IMG/VR virus record: IMGVR_UViG_3300042558_004148
Coordinates: 271,416-335,415 of that record
DNA: 64,000 bases
Origin: a virus
Strand: one strand, 5' to 3'
Below the pieces are notes generated by a model, which saw nothing but the letters and a program-made list of their open reading frames with translations, was not told where the DNA came from and searched no databases. Below, one piece after another: positions 47,628 through 55,145 of this stretch; positions within the stretch are counted from its first letter, which is position 1, and each line of letters opens with the position of its first letter. Both the position numbers and the translations under genes were made by a program.

Positions 47628-48053
47628 ATGATATCAATTTATTTAGACGATTTTAGAACGCCCACCGAACATCCTAATAACGGGGAATGGATTATAGTAA
47701 GAAATTATGAGGAGTTCGTTAATAAGATATTAGAGGTTGGACTAGATAACATAGATATTCTCTCGCTGGACCATGACTTGGATCATTCAGCAACATCCCA
47801 CTATTTTGAATATGTTAAAAAAAATTACTCAATAGACTATTCACAAATACTAGAACCCACAGGAATGGACGTAGCTAAATGGCTTATCTTGCATTCTAGA
47901 GCAACTGGTCACAAAATACCCAAATGTTATATACACTCTCATAATCCAATAGGATCCGGAAATATGTTGGGTCAAATAAATCTATATTTAAAGGAAAAGA
48001 AATTACCGGAAAGCTGCGAGATTAAAAGATGGAAGTATATAAATAAGGAATAG
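47628..48053 (+). CDS. cREC-type receiver-like protein, 141 aa
   Basis: I chose ATG 47628 (MISIYLDDFRTP). The chain has IYLDDFRTP, ILSLDHDLDHS, PTGMDVAKWL and YIHSHNPIGSGNM, the pattern of the cyclic-phosphate processing receiver domain family (cREC). That family is linked by others to RNA end repair and is not a phospho-relay; the Asp/His residues would bind metal. Its place beside tRNAs is suggestive of tRNA repair; inferred. Confidence 0.75.
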   Translation: MISIYLDDFRTPTEHPNNGEWIIVRNYEEFVNKILEVGLDNIDILSLDHDLDHSATSHYFEYVKKNYSIDYSQILEPTGMDVAKWLILHSRATGHKIPKCYIHSHNPIGSGNMLGQINLYLKEKKLPESCEIKRWKYINKE

Positions 48054-48074
48054 CAAAACCCGATTCCTTGATTT

Positions 48075-48085
48075 GAATATATATA
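48075..48085 (+). promoter_or_regulatory. Late-type box GAATATATAT
   Basis: 13 bases before the fibre gene ATG 48099; last base differs from consensus. Confidence 0.4.
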
Positions 48086-48098
48086 AAAAAAGGAATCC

Positions 48099-49931
48099 AT
48101 GTCAAATCCAGTAAAATATTCAATAACACCACTACCATATACTATAGGGAGAAATAACATGAACCTAGGGGTTGGCGTAACGGGATATGGATCAACACCG
48201 GAAACTAATTTTTGGCAAGGCTATGACGTTACACCATCGGGATATGTCATCTATATAAATAAGGCAGAACAAGGACCTTCGATATATTCACCAGAATCTG
48301 ATTTGGATCTCGTTGGATTAATCTCAATTAATGCATTTGGTGGATCATCGATAACAACAGTATCTGATGCATTATTATGGTTATATGATCAGGACGATAC
48401 AATATGTATCAATATGGAATACCCCTCGATACCAACTGAAGGCCTTAATATGCTTCTGGATGCAGGATTTACTGCATCATATCCAAGAACAGGTAATGAG
48501 TGGTATGACCTCTCCAGAAATGGTAATTCAGGAAATCTAATGGGATCGACATTCAGTAATTTACAAAAAGGTAATATTGTATTTAATGGGGCAAGTGATT
48601 ATGTAGATATAAACAATGGTTCACCCGTATTATCAAATAACGAATACACCAAGATAATCTGGTTTTATGTTAATAGCTTTTCTAATGCAAATAATCTAAT
48701 AAGTGGAGGATCTGGATCTGGTCAGGGACAGCATGCTTTTTGGCTGGGCGCAACAAATAAATTACAATCTGGACATAATGGTTCCTGGAATATAGTTGAA
48801 TCATCAACCACTCTTAACCTTAATACTTGGTATTGTGGTGCAGTAACCTTTAGTTCGGCAGCAGGATGGAAACTATATCTGAATGGTGTATTGGAAGATA
48901 GTTCAGCTGATAATATTACATTTTCTGGTGACGGTAACGTTTTTATAGGTTCATATGATACAGGTTCAAATTTATTTAATGGATCCATATCCAATGCTAT
49001 TATATACGACAGAACATTAAGTGATTCCGAAATAACATCAATATATAATTCATTCTTGCCGAGATTCATAATACCGACGACTAGCACGACTACGACTAGC
49101 ACCACAAGCACCACAACTACGACGACTATAGCTCCTACGACTACGACTACGACTACAACTAGCACCACGACTACGACGACTATAGCCTCAACAACGACAA
49201 CAACGACAACTATAGCTCCAACAACGACAACAACGACAACTATAGCTCCCGGTATAATTACCAGTAGTTTATTCATGAAGCTTGATGCTAGTAATTATAC
49301 ATCAGGTACATGGACGGATGAGACTGGTAACGGAAATAATGCGACTATTAATGGGGCGACTTGGTCGTCAACGGACGGTGGTATTTTTGATTTAAATGGT
49401 ACTAGTAACACAATTAGTATTCCACACACTTCAAATCTTAGTTTAAATACCACGACACAAAGAACGATTCAGGTTTGGGTTAAATTCGATGTGTTACCTG
49501 CACTGAATACACAGATACCGGTCTTTGGTAAATTATCGGGATCGTTTGGGTTTGATGGATACTGGGGGGGTTTATTTTCTAATGGTGGTAAAGTTAGGTC
49601 AGTAACAAATGGAACAGGTGTTCAAAGAATTGTTGATTCTACTTTAACCGTCACAACAAATACTTGGTACTTATTTACTTTTATATCACAAATTACAGCA
49701 ACAGCAAATACAACTAAAGTTTATATTAATACTACGGAATATATTACAACGGCACACGGGACAGATGGGTATTCGGAATCGAATCCTCTATACCTAGGAT
49801 ATATTGGGGCGGGTATTGGATCAACATATCTAAATGGTAAAATCGGTGCATCATATTTCTATACTAGAGGGTTGAGCGCTTCGGAAATTTCAACTAATTA
49901 TAATTCAACAAAATCAAAATATGGTTTATAA
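48099..49931 (+). CDS. Lectin-domain tail fibre or surface protein, 610 aa
   Basis: N-terminal 120 residues unknown. Two concanavalin A/LamG-like domains (about 130-325 and 390-605), each with a NGSISNAIIYDRTLSDSEIT-like or YTRGLSASEI end. Between them is a Thr-rich linker (about 327-385) built of TTTTTTIAP-type repeats. Such modules bind glycans; adhesin or fibre decorating the virion is the best guess. ATG 48099 is 13 bases behind a late-type box. Confidence 0.8.
   Translation: MSNPVKYSITPLPYTIGRNNMNLGVGVTGYGSTPETNFWQGYDVTPSGYVIYINKAEQGPSIYSPESDLDLVGLISINAFGGSSITTVSDALLWLYDQDDTICINMEYPSIPTEGLNMLLDAGFTASYPRTGNEWYDLSRNGNSGNLMGSTFSNLQKGNIVFNGASDYVDINNGSPVLSNNEYTKIIWFYVNSFSNANNLISGGSGSGQGQHAFWLGATNKLQSGHNGSWNIVESSTTLNLNTWYCGAVTFSSAAGWKLYLNGVLEDSSADNITFSGDGNVFIGSYDTGSNLFNGSISNAIIYDRTLSDSEITSIYNSFLPRFIIPTTSTTTTSTTSTTTTTTIAPTTTTTTTTSTTTTTTIASTTTTTTTIAPTTTTTTTIAPGIITSSLFMKLDASNYTSGTWTDETGNGNNATINGATWSSTDGGIFDLNGTSNTISIPHTSNLSLNTTTQRTIQVWVKFDVLPALNTQIPVFGKLSGSFGFDGYWGGLFSNGGKVRSVTNGTGVQRIVDSTLTVTTNTWYLFTFISQITATANTTKVYINTTEYITTAHGTDGYSESNPLYLGYIGAGIGSTYLNGKIGASYFYTRGLSASEISTNYNSTKSKYGL
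49078..49250 (+). repeat. ACN/ACG repeat coding for Thr-rich linker
   Basis: Repeats of ACGACTACG, ACAACGACA and ACTATAGCTCC; repeat number may vary between isolates and change linker length. Confidence 0.8.
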
Positions 49932-49950
49932 TAAATAATACGTAAATTAT

Positions 49951-49982
49951 TTTTTTTATCCGATTACATATATTACATTTGA
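49951..49982 (+). promoter_or_regulatory. T-run/ATC promoter abutting a start codon
   Basis: T8-ATCCGAT with -7 box TTACATTTG, four bases, ATG 49986. Confidence 0.65.
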
Positions 49983-49985
49983 TAT

Positions 49986-50582
49986 ATGAAAAAAATGATT
50001 CTATTCCTATTATTAACTCTAGTTCAAAATGTTCTATATGCTCAGACCAATTTAGAAGGATTGGTCTTAAAAGAACTTAATGCTTATAGAAAATTAAATA
50101 AGCTAAAACCGGTAAAATATTCAGATACCATAAATAAAGCTGCTTATCACCACACCCAATGGATGTCCAGAGTTAGCTTTAATAAAATGAAGCAAATAAT
50201 GGAGGTTGATGATGGATCAGAGCAAATGGATGCACACACTGAAACAATCGACGTCCCGAACTTTAAGGAATTAAAAACCCCCGAGGATAGAGGAAAGGAA
50301 TTCGGTATAATTAAGGAAAGTACCAATTATACTTTAGGTGAGATCTGTAATATGGCAAATGCAAACGGCGGAAACTATTTCACTGCTTCTCAAAAATCCG
50401 ATGATATGCTCGCTAAGGATATAATAACAAAATTTTCAAAATCACCAGGCCACGATGCGGTAATGAGATTGGACCTTGATAATTGTTATGTCGGTATTTG
50501 TGTAATTGTTAAGAGTGTTATTATCGGTGGACAGGAGAATAAAATTGCATATACCACAATATATTTTATTGAAAAATACTAA
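49986..50582 (+). CDS. Secreted CAP/SCP-domain protein, 198 aa
   Basis: Signal peptide (about 1-19, LYAQ). LNAYRKLNKLKPVKYSDTIN, KAAYHHTQWM, DAHTET and KFSKSPGHDAVMRLDLDNCY then VGICVIV match the CAP (CRISP/PR-1) fold with its His and Glu pocket residues. Secreted outside the inner membrane. Function in a phage is unknown; related leaderless gene at 44628. Confidence 0.75.
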   Translation: MKKMILFLLLTLVQNVLYAQTNLEGLVLKELNAYRKLNKLKPVKYSDTINKAAYHHTQWMSRVSFNKMKQIMEVDDGSEQMDAHTETIDVPNFKELKTPEDRGKEFGIIKESTNYTLGEICNMANANGGNYFTASQKSDDMLAKDIITKFSKSPGHDAVMRLDLDNCYVGICVIVKSVIIGGQENKIAYTTIYFIEKY

Positions 50583-50592
50583 TATTGCTATT

Positions 50593-50602
50593 GGATATAT
50601 AG
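50593..50602 (+). promoter_or_regulatory. Late-type box GGATATATAG
   Basis: 21 bases before ATG 50624, ahead of two tagged genes. Confidence 0.5.
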
Positions 50603-50623
50603 TTAAAATAAATCCAAATAAGA

Positions 50624-51928
50624 ATGTCTAAGAAATTTGTTTTCGAATCATTAAGTGATTTCATAAATTATAAGCTTTTAACAGAGACTCCAAACGGAAC
50701 TCTAAATGAGGCTGACTCTAAATCCTCCCCTTGGGATTTTAAATTTGATAGCGGTGAATTTAAAAAAGATGACGTAAGTCCAGATCAGATAAAAAAATTA
50801 GAGGTAGATTTTAAAAATAGGATAATTCCAGTTTTAAATAATCAGAACTACATCGGTCAGAAACTTAATGTAACAATATCTTCAGCATCAAGTAAGGTTC
50901 CTGTCAATCCATCAGGATCTGTTGCAAAAGCATTAAAGGCTGCAGGTTATTCAACAGATAATGACGGCCTATGTAAAGCTAGAGGTAATACTGTTGTTGA
51001 GTTGATAAAAGACCTAATGTACAATACATTCGGTGAAGGTATGGACAGGAAGGAATTTCTTAAGTCCGCCGAAAAGAAAATGGAATTCATAAATAAGCCA
51101 ATGCCTAATATTGGACCAGATTATGATAAATCTAAAGGTGATAATCCGGATGATCAGAAATTTAAGGACAATCAATTTATTTCTGCGACACTCGTAGCAA
51201 GTGGTGAACCAATTGGTGATGATATAAAGATATCATGTAAAATGGATAAAAGTTTCTCTGGTAGAAAGGCTGATGCTAGCAACGGATATGCAGGTTATGA
51301 TAAAACAGTTTACCTTACAGCTAAGGCTGGCCAGAAAATGGAGATATTCTTTGATCCATTAGTTATACCAGATGCTATATTATTTTCATACTCAGGAAAG
51401 GAGATTAAACTTTCACCATTTATGGGTGCATTCGGTGCTAAATATATTAGAGGTGAATATAGCAAGGAAAAAGAGGATGCGTTAAATGCAGATGCTAAAG
51501 CGGGTAAAAATGCTCCTGGTAAAAGAGAGAACATTGGAGGAAAAAATTATTTAGTTATTGATTATAAGGATTACCTTAATAATGTTATCAATAAAGGTGG
51601 TTCATTGGTTAAAGCAATAGAGACTAAACTATCTTCGCTTGGTCTAAAACCTATCAAAGAACTTTGTCCGGAATTTTTTGATTCAGCAGGAAAAATAGAG
51701 GTCTATAGAAATAAGGATCTTAGTGAAATTAAAATAGATGACACCAATAAAGTTTGGGAATGGACATACGATCTGCTTAAATCTGGTGCATTAAAAGAAT
51801 CTCCAAAGGCTGACATAAAGAGTTTAAGTATAGAGGTTACTAAAAATGCAGTAAGAGACGCAGTTAAATTAGTTGCTTTCTCACCGGTAGCTGGAACCCA
51901 ATTTAAAATAAGAACAGTTTGTAAATAA
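50624..51928 (+). CDS. Tagged protein, 434 aa
   Basis: MSKKFVFESLSDFINYKLLT: extended tag; GTLNEADSK offers a LNE site near residue 28. The body is beta-rich with Lys and Asp, including a KISCKMDKSFSG stretch. No family recognised. Longest tagged protein apart from the PG-binding one; stop overlaps the next start. Confidence 0.7.
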   Translation: MSKKFVFESLSDFINYKLLTETPNGTLNEADSKSSPWDFKFDSGEFKKDDVSPDQIKKLEVDFKNRIIPVLNNQNYIGQKLNVTISSASSKVPVNPSGSVAKALKAAGYSTDNDGLCKARGNTVVELIKDLMYNTFGEGMDRKEFLKSAEKKMEFINKPMPNIGPDYDKSKGDNPDDQKFKDNQFISATLVASGEPIGDDIKISCKMDKSFSGRKADASNGYAGYDKTVYLTAKAGQKMEIFFDPLVIPDAILFSYSGKEIKLSPFMGAFGAKYIRGEYSKEKEDALNADAKAGKNAPGKRENIGGKNYLVIDYKDYLNNVINKGGSLVKAIETKLSSLGLKPIKELCPEFFDSAGKIEVYRNKDLSEIKIDDTNKVWEWTYDLLKSGALKESPKADIKSLSIEVTKNAVRDAVKLVAFSPVAGTQFKIRTVCK

Positions 51929-52323
51929 TGAGCAATAATATAAAAACTTTCGAAAGTTTCTCGTATCCAATTAACGAGGAGGCAGCTTTACCAAAGATGC
52001 CGGATTTTCTTAAAAAAGCTGGAGCTAAAGAAGACCACTTCCATGGAGGAGGACCTGTTAGGATGAACCCACCAAATAATTCTTGGATAATCGAGGTAAA
52101 ATCGCCCAAAGGTATATTTAAGAAAGAGCATACATGGGGATTAGTATTTTTTCCTAACGGTACATTCACAACCGGAATAACCCCAGAGGATTCAAACGGT
52201 CCATTCAATAGCGGTGGTAAATGGAAGGCTAGTCCTTCGGATTCATTTACTATGCTGAATAAAAAAATACAGGGAGTATCTATGACATTCAATAGCTTAT
52301 TTTCTCCTACCACATATATGTAA
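51928..52323 (+). CDS. Tagged protein, 131 aa
   Basis: MSNNIKTFESFSYPINEEAA: tag with INE as possible second site. The rest is beta-rich (SWIIEVKSPKGIFKKEHTWG). Partner of the preceding gene by overlap. Confidence 0.7.
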   Translation: MSNNIKTFESFSYPINEEAALPKMPDFLKKAGAKEDHFHGGGPVRMNPPNNSWIIEVKSPKGIFKKEHTWGLVFFPNGTFTTGITPEDSNGPFNSGGKWKASPSDSFTMLNKKIQGVSMTFNSLFSPTTYM

Positions 52324-52353
52324 ATAATAAAAATCAAAAAAAAATCAAAAAAT

Positions 52354-52386
52354 ATTTTTTTTAATCGAAACTTTATTATAAATTTG
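52354..52386 (+). promoter_or_regulatory. T-run promoter of the main tRNA array
   Basis: T8-AATCGAA with -7 box TATAAATTTGC, 53 bases before a micro-ORF. Confidence 0.6.
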
Positions 52387-52407
52387 CATAAAATATTAAA
52401 ATCAATT

Positions 52408-52417
52408 AGATATATAG
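52408..52417 (+). promoter_or_regulatory. Late-type box AGATATATAG
   Basis: Second promoter class in the same leader, 22 bases before ATG 52440. Confidence 0.45.
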
Positions 52418-52439
52418 TCTATTAAACATTAAAAACAAA

Positions 52440-52568
52440 ATGAAAACATTCTTCGGAAATATCGCCATTAATTTTATGCCACAAGGCAATAACCCGTTTG
52501 TACAGGTGGGGATTGCAAAATGGTATAATGGCCAATACGAGAAACCGGAAGATGTAATAGTAGGTTAA
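52440..52568 (+). CDS. Micro-ORF before the tRNA array, 42 aa
   Basis: MKTFFGNIAINFMPQGNNPF; no domain. It is followed by a terminator and then tRNAs, the same order as at 59595-59830, so it may act as a leader peptide. Confidence 0.5.
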   Translation: MKTFFGNIAINFMPQGNNPFVQVGIAKWYNGQYEKPEDVIVG

Positions 52569-52593
52569 GATAATAATAAAACTTAAATATTAA

Positions 52594-52628
52594 AAACTCC
52601 GATTCTCAAAAAGAATCGGAGTTTTTTT
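52594..52628 (+). terminator. Terminator or attenuator before tRNA-Phe
   Basis: AACTCCGATTCT/AGAATCGGAGTT hairpin, 12 pairs, seven T; lies between promoter and tRNA array. Confidence 0.85.
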
Positions 52629-52632
52629 ATTG

Positions 52633-52705
52633 GGTGAGGTAGCAAAGTTGGTCTATGCAGCGGACTGAAAATCCGATGATGACGGTTCGATCCCGTCCCT
52701 CACCA
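52633..52705 (+). tRNA. tRNA-Phe (GAA)
   Basis: Acceptor GGTGAGG/CCTCACC, loop CTGAAAA between CGGA and TCCG. Confidence 0.95.
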
Positions 52706-52790
52706 CAGAATAAATTAAATATTAAAATGAAGCGAAAACAGTAAGGTCCTCTAGCTTAGATTAAGCTATGGCCATTAATTAAAAAATAAT

Positions 52791-52865
52791 GATCCCGTAG
52801 CTCAGTTGGTTTAGAGCACCTCACTTTTAATGAGGGAGTCGTGAGTTCGAATCTCACCGGGATCA
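52791..52865 (+). tRNA. tRNA-Lys (TTT)
   Basis: Acceptor GATCCCG/CGGGATC, anticodon stem CCTCA/TGAGG, loop CTTTTAA. Confidence 0.95.
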
Positions 52866-52891
52866 CTCATAAATGAATTTCATTTATATAA

Positions 52892-52964
52892 CGGGGTGTA
52901 GATCAGTTGGTAGATCGCCTGGTTTGGGACCAGGAGGCCGTCAGTTCGAGCCTGGCCACCCCGA
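52892..52964 (+). tRNA. tRNA-Pro (TGG)
   Basis: Acceptor CGGGGTG/CACCCCG, stem CCTGG/CCAGG, loop TTTGGGA. Confidence 0.95.
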
Positions 52965-52973
52965 CAGAATAAA

Positions 52974-53049
52974 CGGGAAATAGAGGAGTTAGGTCGTCCT
53001 CGCCTGCCTTGGACGCAGGAGCTCGCAGGTTCGAATCCTGCTTTCCCGA
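52974..53049 (+). tRNA. tRNA-Pro-like (TGG), unusual D arm
   Basis: Acceptor CGGGAAA/TTTCCCG, stem CCTGC/GCAGG, loop CTTGGAC. The D arm AGGA-GTTAGGTCG-TCCT is unlike that of the first Pro tRNA. Confidence 0.75.
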
Positions 53050-53055
53050 CAAAAT

Positions 53056-53128
53056 GGGGCCGTAGTTTAATTGGCTAAAATTTCTGACTTGCACTCAGAG
53101 GACCCGGGTTCGATCCCCGGTAGCTCCA
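53056..53128 (+). tRNA. tRNA-Ala (TGC)
   Basis: Loop CTTGCAC between TCTGA and TCAGA; acceptor has weak pairs, D arm GTTTAATTGGCTAAAAT is AT-rich. Confidence 0.85.
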
Positions 53129-53138
53129 CTATTAAAAT

Positions 53139-53211
53139 ACGTCGGTAGCTCAATTGGTAGAGCACTGGTCTCCAAAACCAGGGGTTGTAGGTTCGATTCC
53201 TGCCCGGCGTG
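53139..53211 (+). tRNA. tRNA-Trp (CCA)
   Basis: Acceptor ACGTCGG/CCGGCGT, stem CTGGT/ACCAG, loop CTCCAAA, discriminator G. Confidence 0.95.
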
Positions 53212-53221
53212 CAAATTAAAT

Positions 53222-53292
53222 TGTCCTTTGGTCTAATGGCAGGACACGTGGTTTTGGTCCACGCGGTGGAGGTTCGAATCCTCCAGGGACAA
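53222..53292 (+). tRNA. tRNA-Gln (TTG)
   Basis: Acceptor TGTCCTT/AGGGACA, stem CGTGG/CCACG, loop TTTTGGT. Confidence 0.95.
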
Positions 53293-53296
53293 CAAA

Positions 53297-53314
53297 TTGT
53301 TCATTGACATATGG
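53297..53314 (+). promoter_or_regulatory. boxA-like sequence
   Basis: TTGTTCATTGACATATGG, close to the GTTCTTTGACATA motif of Bacteroidota rRNA leaders; two more copies at 59840 and 61917. Confidence 0.45.
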
Positions 53315-53369
53315 AATAGCAAGGTACGTAATACGTAAAGTGCATTTGCAAAAAGTTATTGGTTCGAAT

Positions 53370-53379
53370 AGATATATAG
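53370..53379 (+). promoter_or_regulatory. Late-type box AGATATATAG
   Basis: 16 bases before the endonuclease gene. Confidence 0.4.
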
Positions 53380-53395
53380 ATAAAAAATCTATTTT

Positions 53396-54055
53396 ATGCA
53401 AAGTTGTGAAAATTGTGGGAATGTACATAATGGTGAATTGGGTAGCGGGAGATTTTGCTCTCTAAAATGCTCTAGAGGATTTAGTACTAAATCTAAAAGA
53501 TCGGAAATAAATTATAAGGTTTCGAAAACATTGACAGGAAAGGGAAACCCGCCAGAAATAAAAGAATGTGGCCACTGTAAAAATAAATTTGAAATTTCTT
53601 GGTCAAAACGTCTACAGACATGTTGTTCAAGAAAATGCGCCGCACAATTAAAATGGCTGGATGATGATTATAGAAAAAATATAACGGAAGCTTCTTCAAA
53701 ATCAGCTTATGAAAAACACAAAAATCCAGACATTAAGTTCGGGTGGAGAACAAGGTCAAAATTTGAGATGTCATATCCTGAAAGTATAGCAAAATCAATT
53801 CTTGATGAATATGGCATACAATATGAATATGAATATCCATTTCATCCATATTTTATAGATTTTGCAATCGTTGATCATAAAATTGCTATCGAGATAGACG
53901 GAAGACAGCATAATCAAAACGAGAGAATGTTAATAGATATTAAAAAAGATAAAAAATTGATGGAGAATGGATGGAGAATATTTAGAATAAAGTTTCCAGA
54001 GGATAATATTAAAAATAGCATTAAAAATATATTGGCAGATATACCCTCCGCCTGA
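53396..54055 (+). CDS. Endonuclease with zinc fingers (VSR/DUF559-like), 219 aa
   Basis: Two CxxC zinc knuckles (CENCG...CSLKC and CGHCK...CSRKC) lead a VSR-like fold: SKFEMSYPES, EYEYPFHPYFIDFAI, then IAIEIDGRQHNQNERMLIDI with the Asp/Glu cluster and DKKLMENGWRIFRIKFPED. Free-standing homing-type nucleases of this kind often sit beside tRNA genes; it ends five bases before a truncated tRNA-like RNA. Confidence 0.8.
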   Translation: MQSCENCGNVHNGELGSGRFCSLKCSRGFSTKSKRSEINYKVSKTLTGKGNPPEIKECGHCKNKFEISWSKRLQTCCSRKCAAQLKWLDDDYRKNITEASSKSAYEKHKNPDIKFGWRTRSKFEMSYPESIAKSILDEYGIQYEYEYPFHPYFIDFAIVDHKIAIEIDGRQHNQNERMLIDIKKDKKLMENGWRIFRIKFPEDNIKNSIKNILADIPSA

Positions 54056-54060
54056 TACGC

Positions 54061-54108
54061 GGTAGAAAGGTTAACTGGTTATATGTGGGTTCGAATCCCA
54101 TTCTGCCA
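54061..54108 (+). ncRNA. tRNA minihelix-like RNA lacking the anticodon arm
   Basis: Seven-pair acceptor (GGTAGAA/TTCTGCC) and five-pair T arm (GTGGG-TTCGAAT-CCCAT) with only about 16 bases between. 48 nt. Either a deletion product near the endonuclease or a functional minihelix. Confidence 0.6.
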
Positions 54109-54142
54109 ACATAAGATTTGTAAAAAATCGACAACTAAAAAT

Positions 54143-54216
54143 TCTCCTGTAGCTCAGTTGGTTAGAGCATCTGACTGTTAATCAGAGGGTCACTGGTTCG
54201 AGTCCAGTCGGGAGAG
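54143..54216 (+). tRNA. tRNA-Asn (GTT), copy 1
   Basis: Acceptor TCTCCTG/CGGGAGA, loop CTGTTAA, discriminator G. Confidence 0.95.
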
Positions 54217-54222
54217 CAATAA

Positions 54223-54294
54223 GGATCTGTAGCTCAGTGGTAGAGCAGCGCACTGTTAATGCGCTGGTCGTAGGTTCGAATCCTACCGGGTCCT
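54223..54294 (+). tRNA. tRNA-Asn (GTT), copy 2
   Basis: Acceptor GGATCTG/CGGGTCC, stem GCGCA/TGCGC, loop CTGTTAA. Sequence differs from copy 1 outside the loop. Confidence 0.9.
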
Positions 54295-54318
54295 CAAAAA
54301 TAATATATTAACAATAAA

Positions 54319-54579
<261 letters not shown>

Positions 54580-54582
<3 letters not shown>

Positions 54583-54619
54583 TGTAGGTGCCTCAAGGGA
54601 CTGCAGCCCTACTACACTC
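54580..54619 (+). ncRNA. Structured spacer between two Gly tRNAs
   Basis: AGTGTAG pairs with CTACACT, enclosing GGG/CCC; no T-run. Confidence 0.45.
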
Positions 54620-54622
54620 TAT

Positions 54623-54694
54623 GCAGGTATCGTATAACGGCTATTACTCCAGACTTCCAATCTGGAGATTGGGGTTCGATTCCCCATACCTGCT
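54623..54694 (+). tRNA. tRNA-Gly (TCC)
   Basis: Acceptor GCAGGTA/TACCTGC, stem CCAGA/TCTGG, loop CTTCCAA. Confidence 0.95.
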
Positions 54695-54713
54695 CAGAAT
54701 GTGGAACCACATC

Positions 54714-54752
54714 GATCCCGTAATGCCACGGCTTGTGCACAAGTAACGGGAT
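54714..54752 (+). ncRNA. Structured spacer, nested hairpin
   Basis: ATCCCGT/ACGGGAT encloses CTTGTG/CACAAG. Confidence 0.5.
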
Positions 54753-54756
54753 GCAT

Positions 54757-54830
54757 GGCGAGATAGCTCAGATGGTTAGAGCGCGGGAGTCATAACCCCG
54801 AGGCCGTAGGTTCGATTCCTACTCTCGCTA
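54757..54830 (+). tRNA. tRNA with CAT anticodon (Met or Ile), copy 2
   Basis: Acceptor GGCGAGA/TCTCGCT, loop GTCATAA with an A-C mismatch at the top of the stem. Elongator-type. Confidence 0.85.
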
Positions 54831-54890
54831 CTAAAAAATAAATTAATATGAAAAAGAAATTCGACGCTCATTAGGTTTAATAACCTAAAA

Positions 54891-55088
54891 ATGAGTAAAA
54901 TGAGTAAAAACACAAACAGAGCAAAATTGAATAAGGCAACTTGTTCTAGAGACTACCGATTAATTTGGTTAAAATGGGAATTTCCTATGTATTGGGATGA
55001 AGGATTAAATTTTAAAAAAGGTCATCCCTCAATAAAATATAGAAGTTATAAAACATGGAAACATAGCAGAAAAACCAGATGGAAATAA
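54891..55088 (+). CDS. Small basic protein, 65 aa
   Basis: ATG 54891 or 54900. Ends IKYRSYKTWKHSRKTRWK; Trp/Lys/Arg-rich, likely nucleic-acid-binding. A hairpin with CTCAT/ATGAG arms covers the start codon region. Confidence 0.65.
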   Translation: MSKMSKNTNRAKLNKATCSRDYRLIWLKWEFPMYWDEGLNFKKGHPSIKYRSYKTWKHSRKTRWK

Positions 55089-55096
55089 TTATCTTA

Positions 55097-55131
55097 TTAT
55101 TTTTTAATCCCGTAGTATTTTATTAATCTTG
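55097..55131 (+). promoter_or_regulatory. T-run promoter, degenerate
   Basis: TTATTTTTTAATCCCG with TTAATCTTG as -7 box, 15 bases before ATG 55146. Confidence 0.5.
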
Positions 55132-55145
55132 TAAAAAATAAAAAG

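Noticed and set aside
48722-49276. Long minus-strand frame opposite the fibre linker
   Set aside because: Poly-Val product is the antisense of the Thr repeats; the plus-strand frame has clear domains.
52903-53428. Minus-strand frames across the Pro, Ala, Trp and Gln tRNAs
   Set aside because: Classic antisense-tRNA peptides (such as SGKQDSNLRAPASKAGE).
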